NCBI GenBank assembly: GCA_010405405.1
Contig: MU004230.1
Location: forward strand, 1,199,744-1,263,743
Origin: Microthyrium microscopicum
Lineage: Eukaryota > Ascomycota > Dothideomycetes > Microthyriales > Microthyriaceae
Direction: 5' to 3'
Length of the DNA: 64,000 nucleotides
Made by a program: the position numbers and the translations under genes. Shown here in pieces: positions 10,051 through 24,105 of this stretch (position 1 is the stretch's first letter; each line of letters begins with the position of its first letter). The notes below the pieces were generated by a model, which was given only the letters and a program-made list of their open reading frames with translations, did not search any database and was not told the origin of the DNA.

Positions 10051-13000
10051 TTAGAGTCTATTTTGCGCCATAGCTTCCGGGGCCTCACTCCCATCTTTAC
10101 GCGTCCACGCTTGCTCAGTGCTCGCTGCACCGCTCGGTCGCCGCCGACTTACGACTCCTGGAAACATGCGCGGTTCGCTACCGTCTAGTGGACCAGTTTG
10201 CTGTGCCATTGAGCTAGAGCGTATTGGCATTGCAACAGGAGAAGAAGCGCCGCCTGCGGCACTACTAAGGTCCGGAGAGAGGACTCCCGAGGAGAGAAGT
10301 TCCGAGGCTGATGGCTGCGGTACTGTGGCGGGTGTAAAATGCTGCTGTAGATTCAAAGCACTTGGCTCCGTGTGCATGGATGCGGTCGGCGAGCCAGGCA
10401 CCTGCGTCTTCGATGCTGTCGGATGCGTAGCAATCGCCGAAGCAGAGAGTGGTTCAGGCGGCGGCAAGTGGGAGGAAGGCTGCATGTTGGATGTATATTT
10501 GTCGATCATGGCAAGTTCCTGCACGAGAGTTTCATGGCGGAAGGATTCGCGGATATTGGGCACGTTGCATTTGGAGACATCGTTACCAGCGACGCCAGGC
10601 AAATTATAGTTATGGCCGAGCCAGTGCTGCTTGAGGACGTGTTCAAAGCCTGATTGCTCAACGGAATGTTTGGCCAGCTCGCACATATCTACCGCGGAGA
10701 GCTTGTAGATTTGCGCAGCGACGGCGTATTCTTCGATGAGCGGCTCTTTGGTGAAAGCGAACTGGAGTGGGTCGTCGGTGGAGAGGGAGACGTTGAGACC
10801 TCGGCGAAAGTATTGGAGAAAGGGATTGCGCTCATAGGCGAGGAAAAGGGCATTATTGCTGAGCGGCGACATGGCTATGCCTATTTGCTCGAGGTAGAAG
10901 ATGTATTGTAAAAATGGAACTTTGCGGAGTAATAGACCATGACTGATGCTGTGGCAGCATAAGACGGCGCTGGCTAAGTGATCAGTGTCCCCAGCCTCGC
11001 CGCAATGCGGCCTTAGTAGAAATGTGTTGAAGCCGCGGGCTTTGCGCCAGACGTTTAACGAAGCGATATTGGCAAATAGATAGTATATCCAGTAACTGTA
11101 AGGCGGATTTTGTTTGGTGCCCCATTCTCGTGGTGGAGGAAATTTCTTGAAGAGACGACGTTCGACTTTGCTTTCATCATCGACGCTATCGAAACCAATA
11201 ACGCGTTGTAAGAATATATGCAGCTTAGGGTGACTTGCTGGATTTTGTGTCACTTCAAACAGCGGCTGGAAAACGTTGATGATGACTTGCTCAAAGTTGT
11301 CCATAAGTTTGGACGATTTGTAAACATCAAAGAGGCGAGGTATTTGGATCAGCCATCGAACATTTGGTGAGAACAGCTTGTTATCAATGACCCAAGCTGC
11401 GAGTTTATCCCATTCGTCAATGGTGCGACCGTAAATGGAGATCCGCCATTCGACAAATTGATATTTGCTTGCTTCGAGATCTGAGATGACTTCTTTAGTG
11501 ATTTCTGCAAGGTACCGACCTTTGATATCGTTATCTGTCTTCAGAAATATGGTTCTCAATCTCGATTCACCCACTGGGTTATATTTCAGATTGAACTTGT
11601 CGAAGCGATGGAAAGAGTCAGTGTGAGCATGCATATCCAACGTGTCGATACTGAGATCATATGCTGTCAATTGAATGCTCTCAAACACTTCCTTGAGCGT
11701 AAGATACCGTCCGTCTCTGAAAAGCACCACTTCATCTGTGCTCTTCTTCATTTTGCTCTTGATGAAGCGAAGCAGATGCTTTTGATTCATACAAGCCGAA
11801 TGATGTACGTGAGTATCCACTTTACGCACATTGTAAAAGTCTCTATGAGGAACACGCTTTGTATCTGCCATCTCTTGATACTCATTGAGGAGGATGTACA
11901 GATTAAACTTTCCTTCCAGATACTGTAGTCGCCGGAATGCAAAGCTCTTACTAGGGCCATCAGAAGAGACGTCTAGAAGTGTATCCAGATCCATGTAAAA
12001 CTCGCGAATGCTTGGAACATTTACAATCGGCGTCGAGGTCTCCACGTTTGCAATTGGACTTTCATAGACTTGAAAGACACCTTGATCATCGAGTCGAAAG
12101 GTCCACTCATCTGTGCCAGGCAGAGGATGGAGATCATCCATATCAAAGTCCTCGCCGATATTCTTTCCCGGCTTACGAGACTTTTTGGGCGGGCTTTCCT
12201 CTTCCTCCTCCTCTTCTTCCAGAATCGTGCTATTCACCATGCTATTCTGAGCCGTCGCCTCCTTGTGGCTTTTCCACGCCGGCACAGGCGGAGGCGGATA
12301 AATATTCCACTCCGGATCGTCCTTTGGATTATCATTCGCACCCTGCAGCGACAGCCGTATGTATTTATGCCGAATATCCAACACCTTCTGAATATTCCCG
12401 TATATCGCACTCAGCTCGGCAGCCACATGATCATCCGCATCAGCAAACCCGCCCGCTCCACTGCCAACACCCACACCCGCGCCGGCTCCATGCAGACCTG
12501 CGTCTGCAAGTATACTGCCCGGCGGCTTGGGTTCATGTGGCAGCCCCGGGTGTCGGGTATGTGCTCGCGCGCTCTGATCCGCCTGGGCTAGGAACCCATC
12601 TTGATGCCCCATGACATAATGTTCGCTCCCCGCAACCTCTGTGCCTGCCACACTGCCCATCTGGCTTGTGATACTACGCATGCTCTCGATGCGGCTCAGC
12701 GCGTCAGGATCATTGCTGTTGGCGTGTGCAAGACTCGTGCCACTACGCGCTCGAAGCATTGGACTTGCGCCGTCAACGCTGGAGCCGCGCTCGAGTTCGC
12801 GGTGGCGCTGGTACATCTGCTTGGCTTCTTCATGGCCGGTGCGGCGCTCGGAGGAGTAGTCATAATAGGCAGTTTTACGTTGCTTGTCGCGGGGCAGCAC
12901 GCCTAGGAGGTCTTCGTTGGGATTCGTTGCGTCATTGGGAAGGTCTTGAGGGATGGTGTCGTAGCCGAGTTGATTGCTGGCTCCAGCGTTGGGAGTGGGG

Positions 13001-13077
13001 ACGTCGTCGAAGGAGCTGGAGGAGTCACTTGCTCTTCGAGGTCCGGATTCGAGCTCTTCGTCGGAGAGAGGATCCAT
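10051..13077 (-). CDS. amd1: AMP deaminase
   Basis: Converts AMP to IMP and ammonia in the purine nucleotide cycle. Single exon, 1008 aa, starting at [17 protein letters not shown]. The catalytic part carries the zinc-binding [18 protein letters not shown], then [16 protein letters not shown] and the signature [21 protein letters not shown] with metal and catalytic Asp residues, followed by [17 protein letters not shown]. The N-terminal 400 residues are divergent and include an acidic run (EEEEEEEE) and basic patches, as usual for fungal and animal AMP deaminases, whose N-termini are regulatory. The C-terminal 120 residues are a Ser/Pro-rich tail. The reading frame stays open upstream to 13206, but MDPLSDEE is the natural start. 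Confidence 0.95.
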   Translation of the reverse strand: MDPLSDEELESGPRRASDSSSSFDDVPTPNAGASNQLGYDTIPQDLPNDATNPNEDLLGVLPRDKQRKTAYYDYSSERRTGHEEAKQMYQRHRELERGSSVDGASPMLRARSGTSLAHANSNDPDALSRIESMRSITSQMGSVAGTEVAGSEHYVMGHQDGFLAQADQSARAHTRHPGLPHEPKPPGSILADAGLHGAGAGVGVGSGAGGFADADDHVAAELSAIYGNIQKVLDIRHKYIRLSLQGANDNPKDDPEWNIYPPPPVPAWKSHKEATAQNSMVNSTILEEEEEEEESPPKKSRKPGKNIGEDFDMDDLHPLPGTDEWTFRLDDQGVFQVYESPIANVETSTPIVNVPSIREFYMDLDTLLDVSSDGPSKSFAFRRLQYLEGKFNLYILLNEYQEMADTKRVPHRDFYNVRKVDTHVHHSACMNQKHLLRFIKSKMKKSTDEVVLFRDGRYLTLKEVFESIQLTAYDLSIDTLDMHAHTDSFHRFDKFNLKYNPVGESRLRTIFLKTDNDIKGRYLAEITKEVISDLEASKYQFVEWRISIYGRTIDEWDKLAAWVIDNKLFSPNVRWLIQIPRLFDVYKSSKLMDNFEQVIINVFQPLFEVTQNPASHPKLHIFLQRVIGFDSVDDESKVERRLFKKFPPPREWGTKQNPPYSYWIYYLFANIASLNVWRKARGFNTFLLRPHCGEAGDTDHLASAVLCCHSISHGLLLRKVPFLQYIFYLEQIGIAMSPLSNNALFLAYERNPFLQYFRRGLNVSLSTDDPLQFAFTKEPLIEEYAVAAQIYKLSAVDMCELAKHSVEQSGFEHVLKQHWLGHNYNLPGVAGNDVSKCNVPNIRESFRHETLVQELAMIDKYTSNMQPSSHLPPPEPLSASAIATHPTASKTQVPGSPTASMHTEPSALNLQQHFTPATVPQPSASELLSSGVLSPDLSSAAGGASSPVAMPIRSSSMAQQTGPLDGSEPRMFPGVVSRRRPSGAASTEQAWTRKDGSEAPEAMAQNRL

Positions 13078-13657
13078 TGTGAGATGTGTAGAGTGAAGAT
13101 AGGGAGAGGTGGTAGGAGAGTGGGCGCTGTCTGCAGTCAATTGAGTCAGTGGAAACAAAGAAAGTTGGAGGGATTGGAGATTATACTTCTGTCCATGGTG
13201 GTACACAGCGAGGATCTAGGAAGAGTCTATTGTAGGAGGTGCCAATGGCGGTCAGCGGCTTGCGTCTTGGTGCAAGGCCACAGACCTCGAAAAGTGAACG
13301 CGGAGATGCGGTTGGACGCGGCAGGTGCAAGGCTGAGACAACTTGCCCATCCATCATATGCGCTCCTGCACTTCAATATTGGCTTAGATTAAAGTACACA
13401 GCACAACGATATGGAGAAATAATGGGTATTGTAATTGTCTTGAAATTGTATACAGAAACAAATGTCATATACATTCGACCCACCGATACCAGAAAATGCA
13501 GCTCATTCATCCATCAACCATTCTTCCGCTTCAGCAATCTTTCTTATACAGTCCTTCGTACTATTCACTAGGCTAAAATGCCAATATCTAAGGTTTCGCC
13601 CCTAAGCACCTATGGTATGCAAAGCCACAAAAGAATCCAACTCCCAAGAAAAGCATT
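13078..13657. other. intergenic region between amd1 start and sdh1 end
   Basis: It contains the amd1 promoter and leader and the 3' end of sdh1. I recognise no other element. Confidence 0.5.
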
Positions 13658-15882
13658 TTAGTAAGTTCTCTTGAAAGGAGGTACAGGCTTGCACTCGGCC
13701 TCGTCGAGGGTAGTTGCGATCACAGAGCGGTATCCAATGTCCACCTTGCCATGTGGTTCTTTTTGCCATGTTAGTGTGTGCTTCATCCAGTTCTTGTCGT
13801 CACGATCAGGGAAGTCTTCACGGGCGTGAGCTCCACGAGATTCCTTGCGGTTGGATGCAGCCTGGGCTGTTTGTGTACTATATAGGATTAGCATGCTGTG
13901 TTGATAGAAGATGAAGGTTCACTTACGCGCAGGTTAAAAGGTTTCGAAGTTCGAGGGTTTCAACCAAATCCGAGTTCCAGATCATGCTGCGATCCTTGGT
14001 GCCAACTTGGGAGAACATCTGGTCAACCTTGTCGATACCTTTGACACCCTCATCCAAGCTCTCTTGAGTTCGGAAAACGCTGACGTCTGTTTGCATGACC
14101 TTTTGCATGGCAGAACGAATCTCAGCAGTGCTCTTGGGACCATCTGCAACACGAGCCTTGTCAATGACCGAAATGCTGTCTGCACCGGCATCAGGCGCAA
14201 CCTCTTTTTGTGCCTGGCCAGGCTTGAAGTTGTCGCGGATAGTGTGTGAAACAGCACGGCCGAAGACAATGAGATCGAGTAGAGAGTTTGCACCAAGACG
14301 GTTAGCACCGTGGACGGACACACATGCAGCTTCACCACACGCGAAGAGTCCGGGTACGACTTCATCGTCACCCTTGGCATTTTGGGTGAGAACTTCTCCG
14401 GTATATTTGGTTGGGATACCACCCATGTTATAATGGACGGTTGGAAGGACAGGAATTGGTTGTTTAGTGACATCGACACCGGCGAAAATGGCAGCAGTTT
14501 CGGAGATACCTGGTAGACGCTCGTGAAGAATATCCGGAGGAAGATGGCTGAGTTGGAGGAAAATGTGATCTTTCTCGGCGCCCACACCACGTCCTTCACG
14601 GATTTCCATGGTCATTGATCGAGATACGACGTCACGACTGGCGAGATCCTTTGCAGTTGGGGCATAACGTTCCATGAACCGTTCTCCCTCGGAGTTGAGT
14701 AGATATCCACCCTCACCTCGAGAACCTTCGGTGATGAGGCAGCCAGCGCCGTAGATACCAGTAGGATGAAATTGCACAAACTCGAGATCCTGGTTAGGAA
14801 GACCAGCACGAGCAACCATAGCCATACCGTCTCCAGTGCAAGTATGGGCTGATGTGCAACTGAAGTACGCACGACCGTAACCACCTGTAGCCAAAACAGT
14901 GTTTAGAGCCTTGAATCGATGGATGGTTCCATCCTCTTGGTTATAAGCAATGACACCCTTGCAGACGCCATCTTCCATGATTAGATCGGTGGCGAAAAAC
15001 TCGATGAAGTATTTGGTGTTGTGTCGTAGCGATTGGCCATAAAGAGTATGTAGAAGAGCGTGTCCAGTACGATCAGCGGCAGCGCAGCATCTGTAGGCTT
15101 GGCCACCCTTTCCGAAATCTTGAGATTGACCTCCGAAAGCACGTTGATAACTGTCTTTGTTAGTTCTGAGTAGAAAAATCAAAAAGCGTTGCCTTACATG
15201 CGACCATCTTCCGTTCTCGAAAATGGACAACCGTAGTTTTCGAGTTCAATAACACTTTGAGGAGCTTCACGTGTCATGTAGTGGATAGCGTCTTGATCTC
15301 CCAACCAATCTGAACCTTTGACGGTATCGTACATATGCCACCTCCAGTCATCTTTGTGCATGCTACAAAACCAGTTAGCCATGCCAATCAATCAGTGCTT
15401 GATATAGTAGACACTCACTTTCCGAGAGCTGCATTAATACCGCCCTGTGCGGCTACAGTGTGGGACCGCGTAGGGAAGAGCTTAGAGATACAGGCAGTGT
15501 TGAATCCGGCTTCAGCAAGACCAAAGGCGGCTCTGAGACCGGCACCACCGGCACCGACCACAATAGCGTCGTATTCATGGTCAATGATCGGGTATGAATG
15601 TGTTGTGGGTGATGGCGCCTCTTTGGCACGGAGGGGTTGCGTGGAGATGATGCGGGCGACGGGTTTGGTAGAGGAGAATTGACGAGTCTGCGATCGCACA
15701 GCTCGTGAGAGCTAATTAGGTTTGAAAAGTCAGCATTTGATCGAAATTGAGCTTGATAGAGAAGAGCACGAGTGGCTTTCTTGGAGACCAAGAGACCTTG
15801 AACTCGAAGCAAGCGAGCAGGATTGGAAAAGGAAGCTTACCAGGCGTGGTACAGCGACACGACGCAATGCTAAAGGACTCAT
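13658..15882 (-). CDS. sdh1: succinate dehydrogenase flavoprotein subunit, mitochondrial
   Basis: Catalytic subunit of respiratory complex II, oxidising succinate to fumarate with covalently bound FAD. Five exons: 15882-15841, 15711-15419, 15362-15198, 15150-13927 and 13877-13658 (introns 129, 56, 47 and 49 nt), 647 aa, the usual fungal length. The N-terminus [20 protein letters not shown] is a mitochondrial presequence. Key elements are the FAD dinucleotide motif [13 protein letters not shown], the flavinylated His98 in SHTVAAQGG, the substrate region [20 protein letters not shown] and [19 protein letters not shown], and the C-terminal [14 protein letters not shown]. Exon joins restore [24 protein letters not shown] and LLTCATQTAQAA, all as in known SdhA proteins. 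Confidence 0.97.
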
Positions 15883-16506
15883 GGTGCCGGCGTTGTAGAG
15901 TAAAACGCGCAACGAGAGCAATTGACAGGTGTTGAGTGGAGAGTGTACAATGCAGTGGTGATGCTGTCTTTTTGGTGTATGCCCTGTCGCAGTTTGTCGC
16001 CTCCAATGGGATTCAGGTGCCGGCCACTTTCGGCCAAATCAAGCCGAGGAACTCTTTCTCGAAACAATCCAAAACGCCGACAATTCGACAACGATCATAT
16101 ATTTAAGTATGAAAAGTTTACTACATCGAAGATAAAATACTCAACTTGAATCCATCGCTATTTTCATTTTCATATCATGCATGCTGCGTGTTATCCTAGC
16201 TGTTGCATGGCATTCTCGTGGCTCGGGATTGTCCGCTTCTCACTATTATCTGCGCCCTGATTGGTTGTCATCCTCTATATAATACCATCATCGATTGCCT
16301 CAATAATTTCTACATCATGTGGAGAGTGGAATGCTATAGAATGCGTTGCGAGTTGCTTGTGTTATTCAGCATATACACTTTCACTAGAGCATCAAATCTT
16401 ATCATCAGAGTATTCATTTTTTGACTATCTCTTACACAGCCGGATGAGCTGCCAATGCTCCTCCGATCAACGCCATTGCAGAAAAGAACCCAATGCATCA
16501 AGCAAG
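15883..16506. other. intergenic region, sdh1 promoter
   Basis: Upstream of sdh1 and downstream of rpl3. The open frames here overlap on both strands and show no domain. Confidence 0.5.
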
Positions 16507-18691
<2,185 letters not shown>

Positions 18692-20447
18692 ATGGTGGAT
18701 GCGCTAGAAGGGAACCCAGTGACTTGGAAGTTTACACAGTAAGATCTTGTTGCCACACCGCATCTTTGTTGCTGGTGTGTGGGTTAAGCACAACGGAGAC
18801 TGACTTGCTGCGACAGATGTTTTGGTGATAAAGGAGATGTTGAAGACATTACGGAAGGTGAGAAACAACTTTTTGTTTGACCAAAAGCATTGTCAAGAGA
18901 CGCTAAACATATTCAAGCCGACATCATCTCTACCGTTGAGTTTGATCAGACAGGAAACTACCTCGCGACCGGTGACAAAGGTGGACGTGTTGTTCTGTTT
19001 GAGCGCAATGAAACGGTTAGCCATATCCCCATCTGATCATTCCTTAGCTGTGGCCCAAGAAATTGACCAACACATCGCAGAAGAAGACCTGTGAATACAA
19101 GTTCCACACCGAATTCCAATCCCACGAGCCTGAGTTTGATTACCTAAAATCGTTAGAAATTGAAGAGAAGATCAACAAAATAAAATGGTGTCGTCGACAA
19201 AATGCATCTCACTACCTTCTCTCAACGAACGACAAAACAATCAAGCTCTGGAAGGTTTACGAAAAGTCATTGAAAGTTGTGGCAGAAAATAACCTGTCCC
19301 ATGAACTGACTCCTGGAGGTGGTGTTCCTGGAGGCGGCCCACCTGTTCGAAATGCTCAACATAGATTCCGGCAAGCCGCCGACTTGAAGCTACCTCGACT
19401 CACTCACCATGACACCGTTGTCGCCGCGGTACCGAGAAAAACATATGCCAATGCCCATGCCTATCACATCAATAGCATATCTGTCAATAGTGACGGGGAG
19501 ACTTTTATCAGCAGTGATGATCTTCGAATCAACCTTTGGAATCTTAACATCCAAGATCAAAGCTTCAACATTGTGGATATCAAGCCAGCAAATATGGAAG
19601 AGCTTACCGAAGTCATAACTGCCGCGGAATTTCACCCTACTAGCTGCAATTGGTTCATGTATGCCAGCTCCAAGGGAACTATAAAACTGGCAGACATGCG
19701 AGAGAATGCACTCTGCGATGTGCACGCAAAACGTGCGTTCTTCCACTTCACCTTGTGTACTAAATTACTAACAACCAAGCAGAATTCGAACAGGAAGAAG
19801 ATCCACAGGCGCGCTCATTCTTTTCAGAAATCATCTCATCCATATCCGACGTTCGCTTCTCTCATGATGGCCGCTATCTCCTTTCCCGCGATTATTTGAC
19901 CGTCAAAATATGGGATGTAAATATGGAACGCGCGCCGATAAAGGTTATCCCAATCCATGAGCACCTACGACCTCGTCTTTGTGACACATACGAAAACGAT
20001 AGCATCTTTGACAAATTTGAGGTTGTGTTCTCAGGCGATGCCAAGAACGTAATGACAGGAAGTTACAACAACAACTTTATGATCTACCCAACGGATCCAG
20101 AGAAAGATACTGAAGTGGTCCTTCAAGCGGATAAGTCGGCATTCAAGGCCAAGAAGGTGGGCATTCCTACGCCAATGAACGCCACGAGTCCCACTGGATC
20201 GAACAAGAAGGGAGGTTCGCGGGCAGGTAGTCCCTCTGCTGGCGGGGTTGCTCCCGGACAACGAATGCGAAAGGAGACCGACGCTGATCAGATTGATTTT
20301 AACAAAAAAATCCTGCATATGAGTTGGCATCCATTCGAAGACAGCATAGCAATTGCAGCGACAAATAATGTAAGTACAACTGGTTCAGCACATTTTCAAC
20401 TGACTGTACTAACATCATGGCAGCTTTTTGTCTTCTCAGCTTTGTAG
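18692..20447 (+). CDS. cdc55: PP2A regulatory B subunit (B55/Cdc55 type, WD40)
   Basis: Targets protein phosphatase 2A to substrates in mitosis, morphogenesis and septation. Six exons: 18692-18738, 18817-18857, 18918-19015, 19081-19732, 19783-20369 and 20424-20447, 482 aa. Family blocks are intact: [107 protein letters not shown] and the C-terminus NNLFVFSAL. An insert rich in Gly/Ser/Pro (about 435-460) replaces a short loop. The third intron (19016-19080) uses the unusual donor GTTAGC but is required to join ERNET to [15 protein letters not shown]. The last exon is only 24 nt. Confidence 0.96.
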
Positions 20448-21332
20448 ACGATGAACGTCTTGGGGTAATGCACGTTTAGAGTTGAATTGAATGCACACAT
20501 ATCAGGAGGCCTATCTCTCGTGGCAAAGGGTTGGGTTTCTGATTATTGGCATGCTAGGAGAGGTTTGATTCTTTCTAAGATGTCACATATATGTGTGTAG
20601 GACTTTGCAGACTGAGATAATTTGGCTTCGCAAGAGGCTTATATCAGTAAGAGGCAAAGGTAAAGAGAAGAATGTCAAAAATAATGACGAATCATTCATT
20701 GCATTGTAAACTTTCAGACCTCAAAACGTGCATTAATGATATAGCAGAGCAGCGGTATTTGAAGAAGTTAAAACAATACCGGTACTCTCAGAGCCCATCT
20801 CGATTTGAGATATGGTCCTGGAGATTTACTTGATAAGCATATCCAACCATTGAGATATTGTTCACCACGTTTTCCCCTATGATGTGTCAAACAGTATTTA
20901 TACATGATCTGAAGCGTAATTAAATGAATGGTCAAACAGGTCGAGTTGGAGATGCTGTATGCTGATTGGTTAACTAGGGCCATTAGCTCTCATCAGATCC
21001 ATCATCATTGAATTGACGGTTGACATTTGAGCCTCCAACTTTCTCCATCACAACTACATTCCACGCTGGCCGTTTGCTTTGATATTCATCCGGGATCGTC
21101 TCAATGTCCATGCAATTACACCGAAGATAGACTCGCTCGCTAGTGTCGCTCCTTACGCGCCTCTCTCGTTAATCTGGACCCGTTGCGCACGTCGCAGTGC
21201 ACAGAACATTGAACGTGGCCCCAACCTCTACCACGCACCGTCAAACAAACCTCTGGACTTGTATATAGCTACCACATTTAATTGGACTCCATCGACTTCT
21301 ACTTCATAGCATTTTCAGACTCTCAAAACATC
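20448..21332. other. intergenic region
   Basis: 3' region of the PP2A subunit gene and promoter of the transporter gene. No gene recognised. Confidence 0.5.
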
Positions 21333-22605
21333 ATGTCTGAGCTTCTCGCACCATTGCTCATTTTTGGGGGTTGTTGCTCCAACGTAAGCATCAGAATCGA
21401 GCACGCCCAGCATCGCATTGTACTAATCGGAAAATAGGTGTATGCATTAGAAACAATATTGAAGTAAGTATAGACTCAGATAAAAGAATATGTCCACTAA
21501 CAATTCACAGACATGACATGGACAGCGGTAAAGTTCCACTCATCGCCTATCAGATTCACCATTAATTCTAACGTCCTATTAAGGTCTCCTCATCACATTA
21601 ATGCAATTCATCCTCGTTGCCTTAGCAGTCTATCCATCTCAATCATCATCTTCGCCGCCAACCTTTCTCAAAAAGACCAAGATCCCCATGCGCGTTCTCT
21701 TCACCAGCGCCGCCATGTTCTACGCCGTCAACATGCTCAACAACTGGGCCTTTGCCTTCAACATCAGCGTGCCCGTGCACATCATCCTACGCTCTTTTGG
21801 CAGTGTCACCACCATGGTCGCTGGTTACCTAAAGGGCAAATCCTACTCGCGGCTGCAAATTGTCGCTGTCATAACGCTGACCGTTGGCGTGATGCTGTCC
21901 GCCTGGGCCGACGCGATTGCCAAAGTATGGAACCTCACATTTGCTGACCCACCAAGCTCCATACTAATCCAACCCCAGGGGAAAACTGCTCACGTAGAGA
22001 AGACGGAGAACGACAATTCGTCGGCGCTGGGTCTACTGATATTGTTGGTAGCCCAGATCCTCTCATCGTACATGGGCATTTATGTACAAGACACGTACGC
22101 GCAATATGGAACGCATTGGCGCGAAAATCTCTTTTACAGCCATCTTTGGTCTCTCCCACTTTTCTTGCCGCTTCAACCCACACTCTCCCGGCAATTTACA
22201 CGCCTCGCCTCATCACCACCACCGCATCTACCACAGTCTCTAGTGCCGTACATTCCCCTCGCTATTCAACGACTCATTCTACGCACGCCAACTTCATTGT
22301 ACCACTTGGCACTTAACTCGGCCACGCAACTAGTCTGTATCACAGGCGTAAACTTGCTCGGTGCGAGAAGCAGTGCAGTAACGGTAACGATTGTCCTGAA
22401 TGTGCGAAAGCTGGTGAGCTTTCTGCTTAGTATCTGGATCTTTGGAAACCCGATGAGTGGATTGATGGCGCTGGGTGCTGGGCTGGTGTTTGGAGCGGGC
22501 GCATTGTATGGATGGGAGACGAGCGTGGGTATTAAGCGGCGGAAGGCGTTGGAAGGCAAGGAGAACGGAGTCGCGAAGAAGGAGGAGCTGAAAAAAGAAT
22601 TGTGA
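21333..22605 (+). CDS. UDP-N-acetylglucosamine-type nucleotide-sugar transporter (Yea4/SLC35B family)
   Basis: Golgi/ER antiporter bringing nucleotide sugar into the lumen for glycan or chitin synthesis. Five exons: 21333-21383, 21438-21463, 21511-21527, 21584-21924 and 21979-22605, 353 aa. Splicing restores LLIFGGCCSNVYALETILKHDMDSGLL, close to the Yea4 family start. Later blocks are family-typical: LNNWAFAFNISVPVHIILRS, YSRLQIVAVITLTVGVMLSA, GIYVQDTYAQYGTHWRENLFYSH and TVTIVLNVRKLVSFLLSIW. About ten membrane segments are visible. The C-terminus ends KKEELKKEL with a Lys-rich ER/Golgi retrieval-like tail. Exon 3 is a 17-nt microexon, and the last intron (54 nt) is stop-free and in frame. Yea4 and Golgi paralogs cannot be told apart by eye. 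Confidence 0.88.
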
Positions 22606-23484
22606 TGAGCCCGGTTTTGCGTTGGTTGGCTTGTTAGTATATTTGCTGTTTGATATGGGTGGCGCTGGCGTTCAGTGGTGGTATTTTGACATTGGAACTG
22701 TTTATGTAAATTATTGGCGATAGACTTGTTGAGAATAGAGTTGTATATGCACTTTGTTTTGAGAATTGGTGGTTTGGTTGGCATTGAAGTCGTTGAGTTT
22801 GGAAATAGGGGTATTGTTGACATTATCGACATTTTTCACGTAAAACTGCCACATCATTAAGCAATCTCCACGCCAACATTTCTGGAGGTAGAATCGGATT
22901 TAACATTTAGACTTAGCTGTGTTCGAGTTGTATATGCCAGAAAACGGGTTGGAAGAATATAAAATCGCTAGTAGCGGTCTCTGATCAAAGCTCTGATATC
23001 TCTGAAGTATCACGACAGAGCCGTCAGGACATCTCGAATTTGAAATAATGAGCTTAAAATCGTAACAAAGGTAACAGGTACTATTATCGAAATTGCGGGC
23101 GCTTTAAATATGCCAGTGACTGCTGATGTGACCACAGTATAAAATTCGGTCAGTCAAAGAGTCATCTTAAGTAAAACCAAGTAACTGCGCAATACCAATG
23201 ATTTCTTGCTCGTCAGCGTTCAATGGTATCTCTAGTGGCAGACACATCACTCTATCGGCTAGAGCTGGCGTGAGATACTGTTGATCATAGACGATACAAG
23301 GCTCGTTTGAAAAGGACGCTGAGAAAGACACATTGAACGAACCGGGACAGATGTGAAATCAAACTACTTTTTTTGTCTTTTTGTGTCTGTTTTGTATGCT
23401 AAATGGGTACAAGAAGTGTCATTACAAGATAGCAGAAATCAATGATTGCAAAGCATATGTCTCCTTCTGTGGCCTACACCTCAG
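22606..23484. other. intergenic region
   Basis: 3' flank of the transporter and of the convergent small gene. The minus-strand frame 22266-22832 is antisense to the transporter. No gene supported. Confidence 0.5.
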
Positions 23485-23736
23485 TCACTTCTTCCAGGCA
23501 GGTGGGTTTGCCACCCGATTTTCTCGAGCTTTCTTAGCTTCCTCCCATTCCTCATCCGTCCAACCTGATCCTGTATCGATGTATGGTTTGATGGCGTCTT
23601 CGTCCAGGCCCCGTTGGAAGTCTCCCCGCCACTCAAGGTATTGAACTATCTCTTCAATAGTATACCAATACCCTGTCCTACTGAGATCTCCGATCTCCAC
23701 TGCTTCTTTTTTCTTCGGGCTAATAGTCTTGACCAT
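23485..23736 (-). CDS. small orphan protein, 83-93 aa
   Basis: A compact open frame reading MVKTISPKKKEAVEIGDLS, then tryptophan-rich text such as GYWYTIEEIVQYLEWRGDF and SGWTDEEWEEAKKAR, ending NRVANPPAWKK. I chose the ATG at 23736 for its strong context (CAAAATGG); an in-frame ATG at 23766 would add ten residues. The amphipathic helix-like periodicity and five Trp residues look like a real folded protein, but I know no family. Two copies of the 18-bp CTACT...AGAAGTAG element lie upstream (193 and 353 nt from the ATG). The same element occurs upstream of the first paralog at 25.6 kb, suggesting shared control. Confidence 0.55.
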   Translation of the reverse strand: MVKTISPKKKEAVEIGDLSRTGYWYTIEEIVQYLEWRGDFQRGLDEDAIKPYIDTGSGWTDEEWEEAKKARENRVANPPAWKK

Positions 23737-23927
23737 TTTGGTGTTGGTTGAGGTATCGTTAGGCAAATTAGCACGAAACTTTGAAGTATAAAGGGTAGGT
23801 ACCTTTGTCTCGAGTCTGAGAGTTGCTAGGACTGTAGCTCCAGTCGGCGTGAGGTGCTTGTTTCTTGATGAGGAGCAGGCTTATGCTTGGTTGTGTATTT
23901 TGCAATCGATTGATAAATTTTTGACTC

Positions 23928-23945
23928 CTACTTGACCAGAAGTAG
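23928..23945 (+). promoter_or_regulatory. 18-bp palindromic element, copy 1
   Basis: CTACTTGACCAGAAGTAG: 6-bp inverted arms CTACTT/AAGTAG around GACCAG. It lies 193 nt upstream of the small orphan start. The following bases TAGCTTGAATGAAGG resemble those after copy 3. Confidence 0.6.
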
Positions 23946-24087
23946 TAGCTTGAATGAAGGAAGCAAAGGGGTTTAGTGTATTAATTGTGTTTGTTCCCAC
24001 GAGAGCCGTTGGACGTCTGGGCTGGGAAAGGTTGTATGAAGTTGTCTTGTTCTTGATATAAGGTAGAGAATTGAAGAATGCTTTGGT

Positions 24088-24105
24088 CTACTCAGCCAGA
24101 AGTAG
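24088..24105 (+). promoter_or_regulatory. 18-bp palindromic element, copy 2
   Basis: CTACTCAGCCAGAAGTAG: same arms with one mismatch. It lies 160 nt beyond copy 1 and in the same orientation. Confidence 0.6.

Noticed and set aside
11979-13082. Several long plus-strand frames
   Set aside because: All are antisense shadows of the amd1 N-terminal coding region.
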